Positions 48,301 to 62,396 of a stretch of DNA of 64,000 nucleotides are shown here, piece by piece. The stretch spans positions 4,836,001 through 4,900,000 of the forward strand of contig NC_090951.1 in the NCBI RefSeq assembly GCF_040807025.1, read 5' to 3'. The translations under genes were made by a program, and so were the position numbers. How positions within the stretch are numbered: the first letter of the stretch is position 1; each line of letters opens with the position of its first letter. Source of the DNA: Struthio camelus (Eukaryota; Chordata; Aves; Struthioniformes; Struthionidae). The notes below the pieces were generated by a model. That model made no database searches. It was not told the origin of the DNA and saw only the letters and a list, made by a program, of their open reading frames with translations.

Positions 48301-50410
48301 ATAGGCACCAGGCAGGAAGAAGTAGGCACTGCTCTGCCAGTTACAAGGGATGCAGGCTTTTCCCTGACTTTCATTGTATTCCTTCAGTGGTGTTTAATGG
48401 AAAATCTGTGTTGGAAACTGTTAGGCCTGTAAGGAGAATAAGACAAATAAGCAACGTAGCAAACTGAGAAGCATTTGGGAAGAGGCAGAGGGAACCCGTG
48501 CCTCTCCTTCAGACTAGTAACATCAGCACACGCCAAAGCAACATCTGAAACGGAGCACGTCAGATGCCACATTTCGGCTCCAGCTCCTGAAAGGCCAGTT
48601 TTCCCTTACAATCCAGTGTCTAGGTAATCAAATCCCTGTCTCCCACACAGCTTCCCACAGAGGACACTGACATGAGCAGCACAGACCACTGCTATCACTA
48701 TAAAGAGGTAAAGATATAGCATTACCTAAAGTGTCACAGAAACATAACACACACCGTCACCCGTGACTGGGGCAGAAAGACGCCGAGGACCTGGCTGCAT
48801 GGCTGAATGATTCCTGCAGCACACGCACAAACCATTAGACTTGGATAAAAGCATTTCACAGGGCTGCAAGGCAGCAACCTCAAGATCTGCAAAAAGCATT
48901 CATGGTTGAGGAGAAACGTGCTGTCACAAGGATTAGCCTGAGGCCTGTGAACGTCTGCAGACTTTGAGCTATTGCCATCTGCAGAATGAAGAGATGGATG
49001 AGAAAGCAGCTCAGAAACTAGCAGTCACTTCGTATAACGATGCCAATGCCTTATAGTAGCAGCTTCCTAGAAGGAATCGCAGCACTTACAAACAGTTACT
49101 CAGAAAAAACATGCTAGCATTAAGGCCTGGTCCTTAAACAGCAGAAATGGCAAGTCAGAGGAGAAAAACTAAGCGCAGTTGTTAAGGGGACAGGCTGACA
49201 GCACCCGCTTGCGCGCAGAGGGCTGCAGTGCCTCGCACAGCGGAAGCTGCTGCATCAAACCTGAGGCTGTCGCTGAATGCAGCAGCCACAGCAGAATCCA
49301 GCATGAAAGGCAGACTGTAAGGTGAGCTGCTTCACAGCATACTGATAGAGGAAGAAGAGGATGTTGCAAAAAAAAATCCACCACAGTGGAAGCAGACACG
49401 GACTGGGAGGGGAAGGGAGAAAGGATGCAGAGGTAGCTGCAAATCTGCTGGTTGTGCTGCTCACAGCAGGCTGTTATATGGCAACGTAATGGTCCTCCAG
49501 CTTCCTCCTTCATGCTGTAGCTCGTCCAGTCCCCTTGGGGTGTCTTTAAAGATTAATCCAAGCCCTACAGCAGCACACTTATGCCAGAAGCAATACTATT
49601 TTAGAAGGTCTTTCCCACGAGGCATCTTATGTTCCCTGTAGAGGCCTAAGGGCAGATGATATTTGCTGACAATTTGAAACCAAAAGCCCCAAGATGCAGA
49701 ACCATTCAAGGAGAAAACCATAGTAAGGGAAAAATGAAGCTGCAAATGCTTATGGCTCTTCTCCTGCTAGCAGCTATGAGAACAATCCAGATACCTGCTA
49801 CTACAGATCTCGAGTATCAAGGATTGCAAAATTAGTGTGGTCAGTCTCAGTCTGAAATAAGTCAGATCCATGACAAGCATTCACATTGACATGAAAAGGA
49901 AATTGCCTACAGTTCCCTCTCTGTAAGAAAGGGGAAAAAAAGACACTAAAAGCTGAGCAGCTTTGCTCTCCTGTTTCACAGGAGGAGGAAAAGCAACATC
50001 TCAGTTTGAGATTCCTTAACTTCAGAAGGAAGGTCGGCAAAGTGGAGACCCTGGAGTTTTCTTGAGATATCAGCACACAGCTGTGATGAAAAGTTCATCA
50101 GCAATTGGTAAGCCTCATTTAAGAGCCCCAAAATATCAAGAATTGAAATCCCACCATGAATAATATCCTTAGTCCACGTTTATCTGCCTATTCTCATCCT
50201 ATCTGGATTTTTAAGCATTACACTACCCTCAAAGTTCTTTTATTAAAACCCTTTAAGCTTAACACAATAGCTAAAAGAACCACATATCAACCAGAAGGCA
50301 GCACCAAGAGATATAGCATCTGATTGCTTTCATCTAAGCAGCCTCAACAAGCTCTATAATTGTTCAGCATAAGCCACTTCCTCTCTCCTACTCTGAAGGC
50401 CTTTAATGCC

Positions 50411-50520
50411 CATTTCTCAGAGAGATGCATCAAGGCACAAAGTAATTAGACAACATCAATCCATTCAGGCAGTGCTGGAACTGAATTTCAGAAGCCTAAT
50501 CCCTGACAAGTAATCAAAAA
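50411..50520 (-). repeat. Possible antisense MIR/L2 relic
   Basis: CTCAGAGAGATGCATCAAGG, AAAGTAATTAGACAACATC and GGCAGTGCTGGAACTGAAT follow the order of an antisense MIR core and its flank, but matches are few. Confidence 0.4.
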
Positions 50521-52329
50521 CTAAAGGCAATAAGTTCTTTTAAAGGTTTTGAACATACACTCAGCAGACGCTATTAGCAAAGAGGCAAGTGCGGGAAGAA
50601 TGACCAATGCTTATCTAGTTGAAGACTGATATACCAAAAAACCATAAACTTTTTAACATCAGTATAAAGACTCCATTGCAATATAGCCAAATGGTAGTTT
50701 CCATAAACTTTAGATAAATGTTTACTAAGAATTTATAAGCCCTTTAAAAGGGCATCAGAACTAGGTCCAAAAAATTTGATAGATATTTTCATCAATAAAT
50801 TAAAAACAGTTACTTTGTACTCAAATCTGCGAAAAAGTCCAAGAAGCCATCCTCATTCCTCACAGTCACTGTTTTTAAATCTAGATGATAGCAGGCACTG
50901 AATTTCTTAAAATGGTTCATGGCTGTTTAAAGTTTGAAGGCTCTCGCAGTGATCTTCCATCAGTGATGCCCTCCCTCTCCTCTGAATTGCAGGAACTGTT
51001 AAGGTCAGTGGCATACCAGATGAAGACCGGAAGAACAGCTGAGAAGTGGGGAGGCATTTCAGCCCAAGCAGAGTAGATACAGTGGCATAATAAAACTGCC
51101 AAGCCAAATACAGCTTTGAGGACGCCTGTAGCTTTGCGCTAGTCCTGCTATCAGTACTCGTTCCTCTTGCATGTGTCTGAGAGTCAAGAGGCCTAAAATA
51201 AAAGATAGCAAGGGATGGAGCCTCCTGACATAGAAAAGAAAATTCACAGGGAAGGGGTTGACTGATCACCGTGTTATTCAGCTCATAACCCTTAAATGTA
51301 TCAAACAGCAAACAGGTTCAGCAAATCTTAAGCTCAAAGCGTGCACGTGCAGCTTATGCAGATATACCCAAATTGCTGCATGGATTGACAACAGCACAGC
51401 CATGACAATTCTGGGTCAGCACAGACTGCACAACCTGCCTGGGATTGCATAGCTAACTCCAGTGGCCATCTGAGCTGCAGAAACCACCCCCGGTGCTTCA
51501 GGCCCAACCAGCACTACTGGGGCCAGTTCGTTTCCAGTCCTGCCCTGCAGCCATTACCTGCAGGTAACACTAAGGCTGCAGCAAGAAGGCAAGACTCTTC
51601 AACTCCACAGTGTTGTATCTCTGCAGATACTAACTGCACAAACCCCATGCAGCTTTAATGTCACACTTCAGCATTCAGCTTTTAGAAATCTGCTAAAAAT
51701 CAACATGCTCTTTTTCGCTTGGGCAAAGGAGGGGTTGGGCACACTCAATGAGTAAAGTCCATGAATTTAACCAAGAAAAGTTTTACCTCTCCTTTTAATC
51801 TTCCAGGTTTTAAATCTTAAAGACTCAAAACCTTTTACAACTACCAGAGCAGTAAACGATACTTTTAAAAGTCTTCTTGTGACGAGAGTCCAGATGAGGT
51901 TTCCGAATTTCTAGCACAGTCACAGCTTGCCAGATATGCTTCCACCTCTTCCACTAGCTGTTTTTATTGCCCAAATTTGTATTTTGCCAAGACGGATATC
52001 ACTGTTGCGGTCAGATTTTTGTCTGAATATCCCCATGATTCTTCTGGAGGGATGTCAGAGATCTTGTAACACCTATGGAAAAATGTTGTGCCTTACATAT
52101 TGCTAAAAAATGTTTCAGTACACTATGTGAATTGCATCATCGATTGCCACCTGCAAAACTACTGAGGAAGCACAAAAAAGATGCAGGAGACCATCAAAAT
52201 CCTAGAATCAAAAGCAGCAGCCTGTTTAAGGCATTTTGTATGAGCTAGAAAGGACTGTTCATCAGCATCTTATGACTACTGACAAACACCCTTAGTCATT
52301 ACTAACAAGGAAGAATAAGGATTCTACAC

Positions 52330-52790
52330 TCCAAGGATGTTTTTCCAACTAATTTTCCATCCAATGGTAGATTCATCTTGTATATGCTTCTTCCGCTTCT
52401 CTTTTACAAATGTCATTAAGACAGCTTCAAAAATCTTGCTGAAGTCGAGGTACAACATCTTCCGTTTCTCCTGTAGCCAAAAAGCTTTTTACAAGTAAAG
52501 CAACTAAACAGATTTGTCAGGAACAAATTTCAGAATAACGTTGGCTCTTGCTCATCTCTTTCTTCCCTGTTTTCACAATAGTTTGGTAAGTTTTTCAGTA
52601 CTTTGAGGAACTGAAGTTCCGCTGACTGGCCCATCATTTCCCTCAATCCTCTGGGTAATGTCCCCTTTTCTAGCTTTTCTGGCACCTCACCCATTCTCCA
52701 TCAGTTCTCAAACAATCACTAACATTGACTAAAGCAATAAGAGGTCTGTCACGCCTGTCTTACTTGAAAAACTTACATAAGCGCTCTTTA
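52330..52790 (-). repeat. CR1-type LINE relic with reverse transcriptase motif
   Basis: Translated on the minus strand near 52410-52460 it reads LYLDFSKIFEAV, a decayed form of the LDFSKAFDTV block of CR1 reverse transcriptase. The flanks match the common avian antisense CR1 text (GCTGACTGGCCCATCA, GGCACCTCACCCATTCTCCAT). Frameshifts and substitutions make it non-functional. Confidence 0.8.
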
Positions 52791-54442
52791 ACCTCTTCTT
52801 TGCCAGAAGAATATCCCTACCGAAAGTAGGCAGTAAGTGTTAGCCATCCCACTGTGCGTGGGTTGTGTCTCCACCATATTTCCAATGGACTACATCTTTC
52901 CCATTAATCTAGAAGTCAAAGTGAGCAACTGAATTGGAACAAGGAATTTACAGAGGCTCAGAAATACTCACATCCTCCTCAGAGTTCTGATACCAACACT
53001 TTGCCATGCTCTTCTCTTCACACACTCACCCAATTATATATGAAGCATACACTGACCCCCACAATTATTTCTTGAATTAGCAGAGCTTACCAATTTGCTA
53101 TATAGCACTAACATTATCCAGATTTGCGTTTTAAAACAAAAATTCAGGAGAAAAAATTGGGGAGCTGCTCTCTATAAAATGATAGCTGGGTGAGATATTT
53201 CTAAGACTTACTTTTTTCTCTTCAAAATATCCAGTAAGGATAATTCAGTGCACACACACGTAGAACCTGCTACTAACAGACATCTAGACAGAATTCTAGA
53301 GTTGTTCAGAATTGTTCTGTTTTGCTATTCTAACTGCAGGAAGCAATGTGAAATTTGTATTTTAATGTCTAAAAACCATATTCTCACTGAAAAGAGATTT
53401 ATTGAAAAACAAAGGTGCATTTAAAATGATTTGAGCTCCTCAGAGCCACTTCATGCACAGCAGTCATTGAACACACAAAGTATAGCAGAGATTTATTCTC
53501 CTAGTTTGTGTTTTCCATCTCCACGGTTTAACGTGCTATTGTGTATCACCATAAATGAAACAACCATTTTTTAACTCATGTGAACTTAGGCCATGGAAAG
53601 GTGCTGATCTGGCAACTGCAGAAGCTTTGTTTATGCTAACAAATACAATACTGTTAAAAGCAGCTCATATTTTTCTTGAGTTGCCTCTCCCTTCTCTCTC
53701 CACCTTAAACATATCAAGGCTTAATACTAAAGCTGTCACAGCTTTCCAATTTCTTCTTTTTCCATTAGAGCTTAGATTTGGTCAACAACTCTTTCTGCAA
53801 AAATGTATGCCAATTTCTTGAGAACTTCCACACCGTAATGGGGTATCTGGCCAAAATACCCAATAAGGCCACAGCTAAGGAGACAAATTCAACGCCCTGT
53901 TGTACTGGACTGAACCCAGAGCCCTGGTATCAGTGTCTAACCTCAGGGAGATGACATAGACCTTCAATGTCTCCTGCTGATGCTATTCCACTTTGCACAA
54001 AATAAATATTCCTCTGAGATGGCAAAGTCAGCATTTATCTTCCATATATCAATGGAGGGCTCAGACTACGGAGCTACAGATTATTCAGTTTCCTTTCTCA
54101 CAGAACAAAAAACTGAACACAGATACCTTCTTTTGGTCAGAGCAGAACAGTTGTTTTTGAAAAGAAAGAAAAAAGTTTGCAGGACAAGAAAGCCACGTCC
54201 TGCCTACCTCTGATTAACAGAAGCATTTACAGCAGTTTTTTTGCTGGGTGCAGACCACAGCAGCTACTACCAAATGCAGTGGTACACGGACAGCAGCCTC
54301 AGGCAGTTGAGCAAAGACCAATAAACTCATTTCAGACGGTCTAAATCGAAAGTTAGTGGCAACTTGGCAGCTGTTGCAATATATCCGTCTGCAACTATAA
54401 ATTAGAGATTCCAAGGATTAAAGATTCCAATTACAGCTGTGT

Positions 54443-54461
54443 CCCCCCCCCCCCCCGGGGG
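54443..54461 (+). repeat. C14-G5 block
   Basis: Fourteen C followed by five G, then GCCGCAGGGG. It can fold on itself, and the length is likely to be unreliable in assemblies. Confidence 0.95.
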
Positions 54462-55373
54462 CCGCAGGGGCAAAGTATAGCTACATGCCACTCTTACATG
54501 TTGTGCAAGCTTTTGGAAAGGAAAGGTAAAAGAGCAACGCGTAAGGCTAGCGATATGACAGTATGTCAGATTCCACATATTATGGGAATTACTGCAACTT
54601 TGGTATTTATGAAGAGACTTTCATAGTTACTTCAAATCTTCCATTTGGAAGTTGGATTCTAGAAGACATTAGCAGCATGTGATTTTTCTTAATCCTAAAA
54701 CTTTGTGGCTGTACCAAGCGCATGTATGTTAATCAGTACCTTAAATTAGGGGCAATTTCTGCTGAAACTGTAGAATCATTTCAATAACTTTCCTTATTCA
54801 GCTATACTGTGACTGCTATTACAGTAATGCCGTTTTGTCAATTACCCTTTCATCTTTTAAACCTGTCATAGGTTTATGACATACTACTTTAATGTGTCAT
54901 TTATACTCTTGCCACTTGAGTTTCAGCCTTTGTCCAAGACTCCAATGCTACATGACAGTCTGCTCAATCTTAGAGTAAAGTAAAATAATCCCATTTCACT
55001 TATACAGGGTTAACCCATTTTACTTTGAAATATAAAACATTTTAAACGTTGGAGAAGTGGAAGAGAAATTTCCCAATGCAAAGTTTCTATTTAATAGCTT
55101 ACAATAGACAGTTCTGTCCTAGTGCCACTGAACTCCAAAAATTCTGGCTGCAGGTCAGCAGAACAGATAACACCACGTTAAAGTCCTGTTGATCAGGATG
55201 GGACTTGCATGTTCGGTCAGATCAATATCTATGCAAACAGAAAAGAGTTGTTACCTACCTATGCTTCACATTAAAAAAAAAAAAATTGTAATCCCAAAGC
55301 ACAAACAAGCCTGTAGATAACTAAACACGTACATGGAGTCATTCACATCAGCCAATGTTTGATGGATTGGTGG

Positions 55374-55397
55374 TTTTTTTTTTTTTTTTTTTTTTTT
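55374..55397 (+). repeat. Poly(T) run of 24
   Basis: The longest homopolymer in the window. It may be the tail of a minus-strand retro-insertion, but no parental sequence is recognised next to it. Confidence 0.9.
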
Positions 55398-57556
55398 GCA
55401 ATATGCTATAGCAACTGCAGGGAAAGGTCATTTATTTCATCACATAGCAAGCAACGTGCTTACAGTTAGCTACAGCTATCCTTAGGGAACGACAGAAGTC
55501 CCAACTCATTGCAATTAGACTGGCATCAATTCAGAGGAATCCCAGCGAATCCAGACTGTAAGTGGAGATGGCATTTAGCCATTTTAATGCAGGTAGTGCA
55601 TCAATAAAAGTTGCCAACATTCCATCCAAAGCTCAATTTAATACAATTCCAGAACAGCTTTGATCAAAAAAGCTATATTAATTTTTTTTTTTTTTCCTAA
55701 AACTGTTTTAGCTGGAGCTAGAAAAGCAACTGTTTTGGATGATTGTGAAATATTCTCAGACAATATTTAACTGTATTAATAAAACAAATGCTGCCATTAT
55801 TCTGGAAGCAATACAAAATAGGTTTGGGCCTCTTTGCTTTCCTACAACATATTTGCACTTTTTGTCCCAGCCACTATTACTGCCATTGGTATTCAAATAT
55901 GGAAATATAGGAAAAACATAGCAGGATAGAATTTTTACAGAGAAATCAGAACAGGCACCACATTATCCAGTTTGACACCCAGCTGTACGCTAGGCATACT
56001 ATATATACACATACACAGTGATGTCCTCACTGTTAAGCAAACAGAATGTTCCTTAAAATCTAGTTAGATTATTGGCTGGAAAGATTTTTGTTACTGCTCC
56101 TATGCAGAGAAAGACTAAGATTTTATTGCTTTTTCAACAGCTGAGAAAGGTCCTGTCCCCTCTGCAAGTTCTAGTGTATTATTTTTCAAGTTTTATGAGG
56201 CATTTCATTATATGGATTATGGGTGGTAGATCTGACCTTGTTCTGATTTAAATTGACACTCACAGGTCAACATTTGCAAAAACCGCTGAGCATCTAAATC
56301 TTGCATACATTTTTCAAGCAAGTTATTAAATAATAAAATTAGTCAAGAACAGCAGCATTTTTTAATTTAGGTTGAAAGATAAAGTAGAAAATATATCAGG
56401 ATTGATGCTGCTGAACCTAATAAAATTTTAATTTCCTCTCTCCACACACATCATCTTTTGTTTAACTTTGAATCAATTGCTAAGTTCATGCAAAACTCAA
56501 TGGATATGCAATTATAGTACCTGATCTGAAAAACACTCAAAGCCCATTTTATGAGGGAAAAACCTGCAAGCTAGAAACGGTTGCATAGAACAAAAACCCT
56601 CCATAAGCAAGGTGTTTAGATTTTGCATGTCAAAAAGCTGACTAAAACACGCTCTAGCATATCTTCGGAGAGCGATTTTGTCAGAGCTTTGACATTTTAG
56701 GTCAGGCTGCACTCATTTATTTGTCCACCTGTACGAGGATGTAGCTGCCACCATTATAAACAGGGTTACTCTAATGGAAAGCTCAGGGATCCCTCCCTCC
56801 TGCCACTACTTGCTTTCCTCCAACAAAAATAACCACTGCTGTACTATACAGGTCTAATCTAAAGCTTGCTAAGGCAACAGATAGATTTCAATTACTGTAA
56901 TAGGCTTTGGATCAGAATTGTGCATGCACAATTGTGCCAGAAAACATTTTTATTGTAGGACTCAATGAGCGCTGATTTTTCAGAAGTAAGAGGTATGAAG
57001 GGAAGGCAGTCAAGAGATTGTTGTGAGAACCTTAACAGTTGTAGTGAAATATCTTACTTTTATTACTCACAGTTAATTTCATTAATGATTACTCTATAGA
57101 AAAAAGTAATTTTCTTGGCAGAGGTAAATTATAATTTTTTTATATGCTACAGCTGGTTGATTCAGCATTTGGTTCCCTTTAAGTAGATCAATTATAAAAA
57201 CTACCAAGCTTGTTTCAGTGGCTACTTTAATACTAAATAAAAATCCATACTGAAACAATTAGTGCTTGCTCATGAGCTCATTACACCAGACATTATGGCT
57301 CATTGATCAATAATCCCGTCAAGTAGGTGATTACTGTCATAATAAAACTTCACAACCCGAAGCAGTAGGTCACAGGCTGGGACAAACAGACCACACTTTT
57401 CCAAAAATTTCTATTTCTTCCATCTTCCTATTTCCTCGCTCCCCACCTACAATTCCTAGCAGAGGAGGTAAACTTTCCAGATGTCTACTGGGAAGCGTTA
57501 ACAAGGCAAATACATTTCCAGGGGCTGAATAAAGGAGTTTTTGTTCACCTAATTAC

Positions 57557-57580
57557 CTCTAGCAAGGACTTGATGTAATC
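57557..57580 (-). CDS. Gene M possible microexon
   Basis: Minus strand, 24 bases, eight codons (DYIKSLLE) in phase 0. The acceptor is good (TTGTCTTTCTGGGATTTAG|). The donor is fair (GAG|GTAATT). It is in phase with the possible exon at 58764 and the exon at 45305. At this length chance is a real alternative. Confidence 0.35.
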
Positions 57581-58763
57581 CTAAATCCCAGAAAGACAAA
57601 CCCTCAGAATAGTAAAAGCAAAATATAATCCTGGCTGTTTATGTATTTATTTATAGAACATAGAAAGAAAAAGCTAGCAAGATAGCTGTCACAATAAGAT
57701 ATTACCTAGACTAATTTCAATATTAAAAGAAATTTTTCTTATAGCATGTGAGATCATTTCTTTTTCCTAGACTTTAAAAAAAAACCACACACACACACCC
57801 CTAAAGCACAAGATCACTGCTGGTTTTGACTCTATCACTTGATTTCAGGATCATCTAATCTCTATCCCGAAACAAGATCAATCACTTCTGACATATACCA
57901 CACTTTGCTACCACTTTGTCAAGTTTAATTTTCAAGGTTTTTTTGTTTTTTTTTTTTTGTTTTAATGTAACATTCAGTAAAGGCTCGATATCCTTTTCAC
58001 CTCTAGAAGCTCAACATTAGTTCTTACTACAGTAAATACTGAGAAAAGTATTCTCAATTTCACAGAAAATAGAACATATTTAACAGGTACTAGAATAACG
58101 CGAACAGCGAATCATCCAAATTGCGGTTGACATTTAGAGCAGTTTCAGAGCACAGCAGAAAATCCTGACTTCCCGGATTACGCTCAGACCACTGGACAGT
58201 ATCTCCTCATGAAAGTGAAAGAGTCTAAAATTAATGCAATCTAAGGTAGTAGCATCTCATTAACAGCAGTTGTGATTTGGCACTGATGTTACTCTTCAGT
58301 GACCCCTCCTATTACCAGGCAAATGATGCAAAACTTGCTAGAAAAACGTTCCAGTGGAAACATGCCCTGTAAATAGGTAGCGCTCCTTCAGGTAGCGCTC
58401 TGGACGTTCGTTTGCTGCACGCCACCATCACTAAGCAAAAAGTTTCACTCAAATTTGTTATTTTAAAGTTGACAGCAGAAGGTTAGCAACAGAAAATTGC
58501 CTACTTCAAGTATAAAGCAATTATTATAACAATAGTACTGTACTGTAGAGACTTCTCTTGCTTTAACCTTCAGTCTTCTGATTAACACTTTATCCTCCTA
58601 TAAGTGTAAAAGCCCTAGAAAATCTTGGAGGGCTGAATATATAGGAAACATTTAATCATTTTTCAATATAGAATATTCTCAAACTGATTATTATACTAAA
58701 CCCCAGTGAGTGGCTGAACGTTTAACAACGTTGAGTCATTTAGATGCATGTTTGTGGAGTTAC
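57581..58763 (-). other. Noncoding stretch
   Basis: A decayed region near 57845-58090 may be an old CR1-like tail (GGATCATCTAATCTCTATCC), too diverged to call. No exon convinced me. Confidence 0.35.
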
Positions 58764-58789
58764 CTTGTCATTTTTCATAATTACACAAA
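58764..58789 (-). CDS. Gene M possible microexon
   Basis: Minus strand, 26 bases. The acceptor is very good (GTGTTTTTCTTCCCAG|) and the donor good (AAG|GTAACT). Only the frame entered with one carried base is open (CVIMKNDK). It exits in phase 0, as the 57557 microexon needs, and its entry matches the exit of the 59315 segment. Short, so tentative. Confidence 0.38.
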
Positions 58790-59314
58790 CTGGGAAGAAA
58801 AACACTCTGGACACAGGTCACTGTATAAACACAGAATTTTGTCACCAAAAGACACGCTGGGTAGCAGCGCTACACTGCAAGCGTAGTTCCTTCACTCCGG
58901 CTGTGCAAGCGCGCACAGCTTGGGGCCGCGCAAGAAAACCGACCTGGCCTTAAGTAACCCATTGTTTTTACTCCGCCAAAATGAGGTGGCTGTATTTTTG
59001 TCCTGATCTAGTTCATAGCACAGTTCCCCGATCAGCTGCGTCTCCCGCGGGGCGACCTGCTATGTTAAGGAGACAGGAAGCCTTGGAGGCCAGGCCACCC
59101 GTTCTGCTTCTGCTCCCGTGGATGGGAAGTGCTGGTGGTGCTCTGTAAACAGGTGACAGTCACCTATCTGCACGCAACCAACTTAATCTTAACAATAATC
59201 TAAAAGTTCAAATAACAATACACTAACCACAAAAAACATGGAATTGAGTTTGCAAGTGTTAATTCATTTATAGTCTTCCATAAGCTTATTTCAGAAAGTT
59301 CAAAAGTTTCTTAC
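58790..59314. other. Short CpG-containing stretch
   Basis: 58860-59110 holds several CpGs (GCAAGCGCGCACAGC, TCTCCCGCGGGGCG) in an AT-rich area. It is too small for a typical island. Confidence 0.3.
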
Positions 59315-59355
59315 CTGATAAAAGCCAAAAACATAACCATGGATTTACATGCATT
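59315..59355 (-). CDS. Gene M possible exon
   Basis: Minus strand, 41 bases. The donor is strong (CAG|GTAAGAAAC), the acceptor fair (GCATTCCTAG|). The frame MHVNPWLCFWLLS is open with one leading base and one trailing base, so it joins in frame to 58764 (forming Val at the junction). It is aromatic and hydrophobic. It is one of several short exons supported mainly by splice-site quality and phase. Confidence 0.38.
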
Positions 59356-62300
59356 CTAGGAATGCTAATTTTTTAAACTAAAACATGATTTAGGGCCTTT
59401 GAATGCGAAGTCCAGATCACGGATGAAGTTCCACAGCCAGGAACCTCAGCGTTCACTACTTTACGGAGTTAGAGCTAAGTTTATCTCCTCATTTTCCCCC
59501 AGTATGCAGAAGAGTACACCACACAGATGCAAAACGTGCATGAGAAAGGAGACTTAAACTGGTGCAGTAGTACTATGCAGCCAAGTGAAAAATCTCATCA
59601 TTACTGCAACGTGAGGCTCCGAACATCTGTACAGTGCAAGCTGACACTCCTTAGTATCAGATAGCAGGAAGAGAGATACAATAAAGCTTGATAATACACA
59701 GAGGCTAAGTCATTTGAAAGATTTCTCCCATTCCCGGAGGCAATAAGTGCTAAGTGGTGCTTCAGTACAGTTCAGAAATTATTGTTAGCATGAATAAGTA
59801 GCTAGAGTGCTTAGGTAAGGGCAGATGGAAAAATTCATCAATTTTGAGCAGAGGTGGTACAAAACCTACCAAGAATGCTACTTCTAGCTTAAAGCTGGAA
59901 AAGTTTAACAACTAAACAGGAAAAAACCCTCAGGGATTTAAATAAGAAAACTGGTTTGTATTTGCTCATTCAGAGCTCTCCTAGGCCAGCCACCTTGTAA
60001 AGAGCCTTTTCTCTGTAGGCGTTGTGGGGACACGGCTGCAGAACAAGCATCCCGAGCTGCTTTTCACTTTGTATATCTTGGTGTAGCGCAAAGTGGATTT
60101 GAGTAGTCTGACCAGTTATGTAATTCACTTAAACATGGGTCTTCATCACCCTCATCTAGAGGGCAACAGGGAGAGTTCGAGGTGGCTATCGTACCCAGAT
60201 TATCACGGACCCTCATGCATGAAAGTCAAGACAAGAGGTCTCGAGTTCTGGCCCTGCCAACACCACAGTTAGGAAACACTGTCAGTTTAACAAAGGCATA
60301 CTCCAATATTTCACATTAAGTTGATCTCCTAATTCTTTCTTGTTCTCATTATACTAGAAGTCCATAGTATCTGATCAGATTCATTCTAAGATCACAGAAA
60401 AAAAACAGAAATACAGTGAAAGCAAGGATGGCCTACAAACTTTTAAAGCCACTTTAAAAAAGAGTGCAAGTGGCAATGTGATGCTTGAACAACGGCTGCT
60501 TTCAGTTTCCCTTGCTAAAGCCTTGCTGTGCACGTCTCATTAATTAAAAACATGTATTCACTCTAGAGTCACCTTGAAACTGCATTAAACTCTACCCTGC
60601 TTCTCAGGGATCCTCAGGAGCAGTCACATGCAAGTGAGCATCAGCAGCCTCTCCAGAGGAACTAGATCTCAGACACAAGGGCAACGAGGAATCAAAAGGC
60701 CACAAAAGCCTGACCCACTGCAAAGAGGGCAAACAGGAAAGCAGCGCAGTGTAGGAAAGTCAGCAAACAGCAGCTGGGCAAAAAAAGACTAGCCAGAAAC
60801 AGACAAACAGACAGTGTGAAGACAGCAGTGTCATCGCTAGCCAAGCATCCCCCTCAGGTTGCCATGGGCTGGCAACAACAAGAGCTTGCTCAGCAAGTTC
60901 AAGAAAACATTCATCTCTTTAGACCTTTCTGTGTCTATGACTTCACTCTTACATAAAAGAAAATGGATTTTGTGCAGAATGGCAGTAAAATAGAGGGCTA
61001 AAGTGCAACGCTCCCTGCACTCAGAGGGACAACCCAGGGTCAGGCTTGAGACACCATGGGTCAGGCCAAACCACACTAAAAAGGACAGCATAACAGTTGC
61101 CCTTCTTTTAGATTAAATGCAAGAGAATAAATGCATTTCTTCCTCTAAAGCATAGGCACATACACTGAAGTCCCAGCTCACGACGCTCATGGACGTGAGA
61201 GACACAGCATTGCCTCCCTCCGAATGCAAGTAAAGGCAGAAAACAGATGCAGGAGAAACGGCCAGGGGAGATACTTGGAAGTACCAGGTTCAATATTCTT
61301 AACAAGAGCCTATGGGCTGCTTCTGAGGTTGAGGGTGGATTGCAAGAGGCTTAGGTCTGCTCGGTCAGCTCTGCTTCCTGTTTTCTCCAGTTTTCAAAGT
61401 GACAAGTTTCTTGGCTCTTCAGTTCAGTTATTAACACTCAAACCTTCCTGCAGGAAGGCCCCAGAACTTGGTGCAGGACAGGTGGAGAGGGCAGAAAAGG
61501 AAGAAAGAGTAAGTCTATATGTGAAGAAATTTAGCTTTTTGAGAAGGAAGAAAGTGAAACTACTTTGAGTATCAAGCATTAGGAGCATTAAGGCATTGGG
61601 GACCAAACTTCAATTAGAGGCGTCATAAATCTGTATCAGAGGAAAAACTTCATAGGAAGCTGAGCAACACTCACATTCTGGGAAATATATCAGGAAAGAT
61701 CTCAAACATTTACAGAAGTTAAATCAGGGAGAGATGTTCTCTTCCTTAAGAGAGGAGGAATTTCTCGAACAGGAAGGAGTCAAGGGTAAATATTAAAGAG
61801 AGTTTGCTCCTTATTTGGACCATATAACATTTACCTACATTCACTGCCAGGCCTGCAACACCACCAGACAAGTTTAGTGGTGAATAAAAGTGAGTAAATG
61901 ACCACTTCCTAGCCTCAATGAATCTGTAGGAATGATCTAGTAGGTCACATCTCAGTCTTTCCGAAATAAATAGAGTAGGTGCTAAACAGCATGAGTGGAC
62001 TATTCTGGAATATAAAGAATATATCACTAATAAGTGTACTCTTTAGCTCTTGTCATAAGAGCCAGGGAATTTGCTATAAGTAAACAGCTTTAAAAAGTTA
62101 TTACTGTAAAGCTAATCTAAGAATAAAAACATCTATTTTTTTCCTCACTATAATTCTAGGGTTAAAAGCTGTTTGCTGAAGGCAAAACTTCGTCCATATT
62201 GAGTTTCCAGGAACTCATTTGCCTCAGGTCTGTCAACTTTGATATTGATTTGGTAGAATAACTTTTATTTCAATCAAAAAAAAAAAAAAGGCAGGAAAAC

Positions 62301-62396
62301 CAGTCCCTTTACAACTCTGAAACAATAAATAAGGGATATCAAAGAGGAAAACCACTATTTGCTTCTAGTCTGTGAAAATAACCTGGGACTGAATAC
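59356..62396. other. Noncoding stretch
   Basis: Two minus-strand segments have good acceptors (25 bases near 59870 and 89 bases near 61840-61930, the latter reading FIEARKWSFTHFYSPL). Their phases do not fit the 59315 exon. No repeat recognised. Confidence 0.35.

Larger units (their letters stand above)
45380..57556 (-). other. Gene M intron or intergenic stretch
   Basis: Contains the CR1 relic at 52330-52790, possible MIR relics and long homopolymers. A 31-base open segment near 45564-45594 (INDLQELPWK) has a donor AAA|GTAAAT and exits in phase 0, but its acceptor is weak. A long minus frame near 53216-53330 ends at a strong donor (AAA|GTAAGTC) without a convincing acceptor. Confidence 0.35.

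Noticed and set aside
61840..61930. 89-base minus-strand segment with good acceptor and donor
   Set aside because: Entry phase 2 and exit phase 1 do not connect to the 59315 or 59870 segments without a stop.
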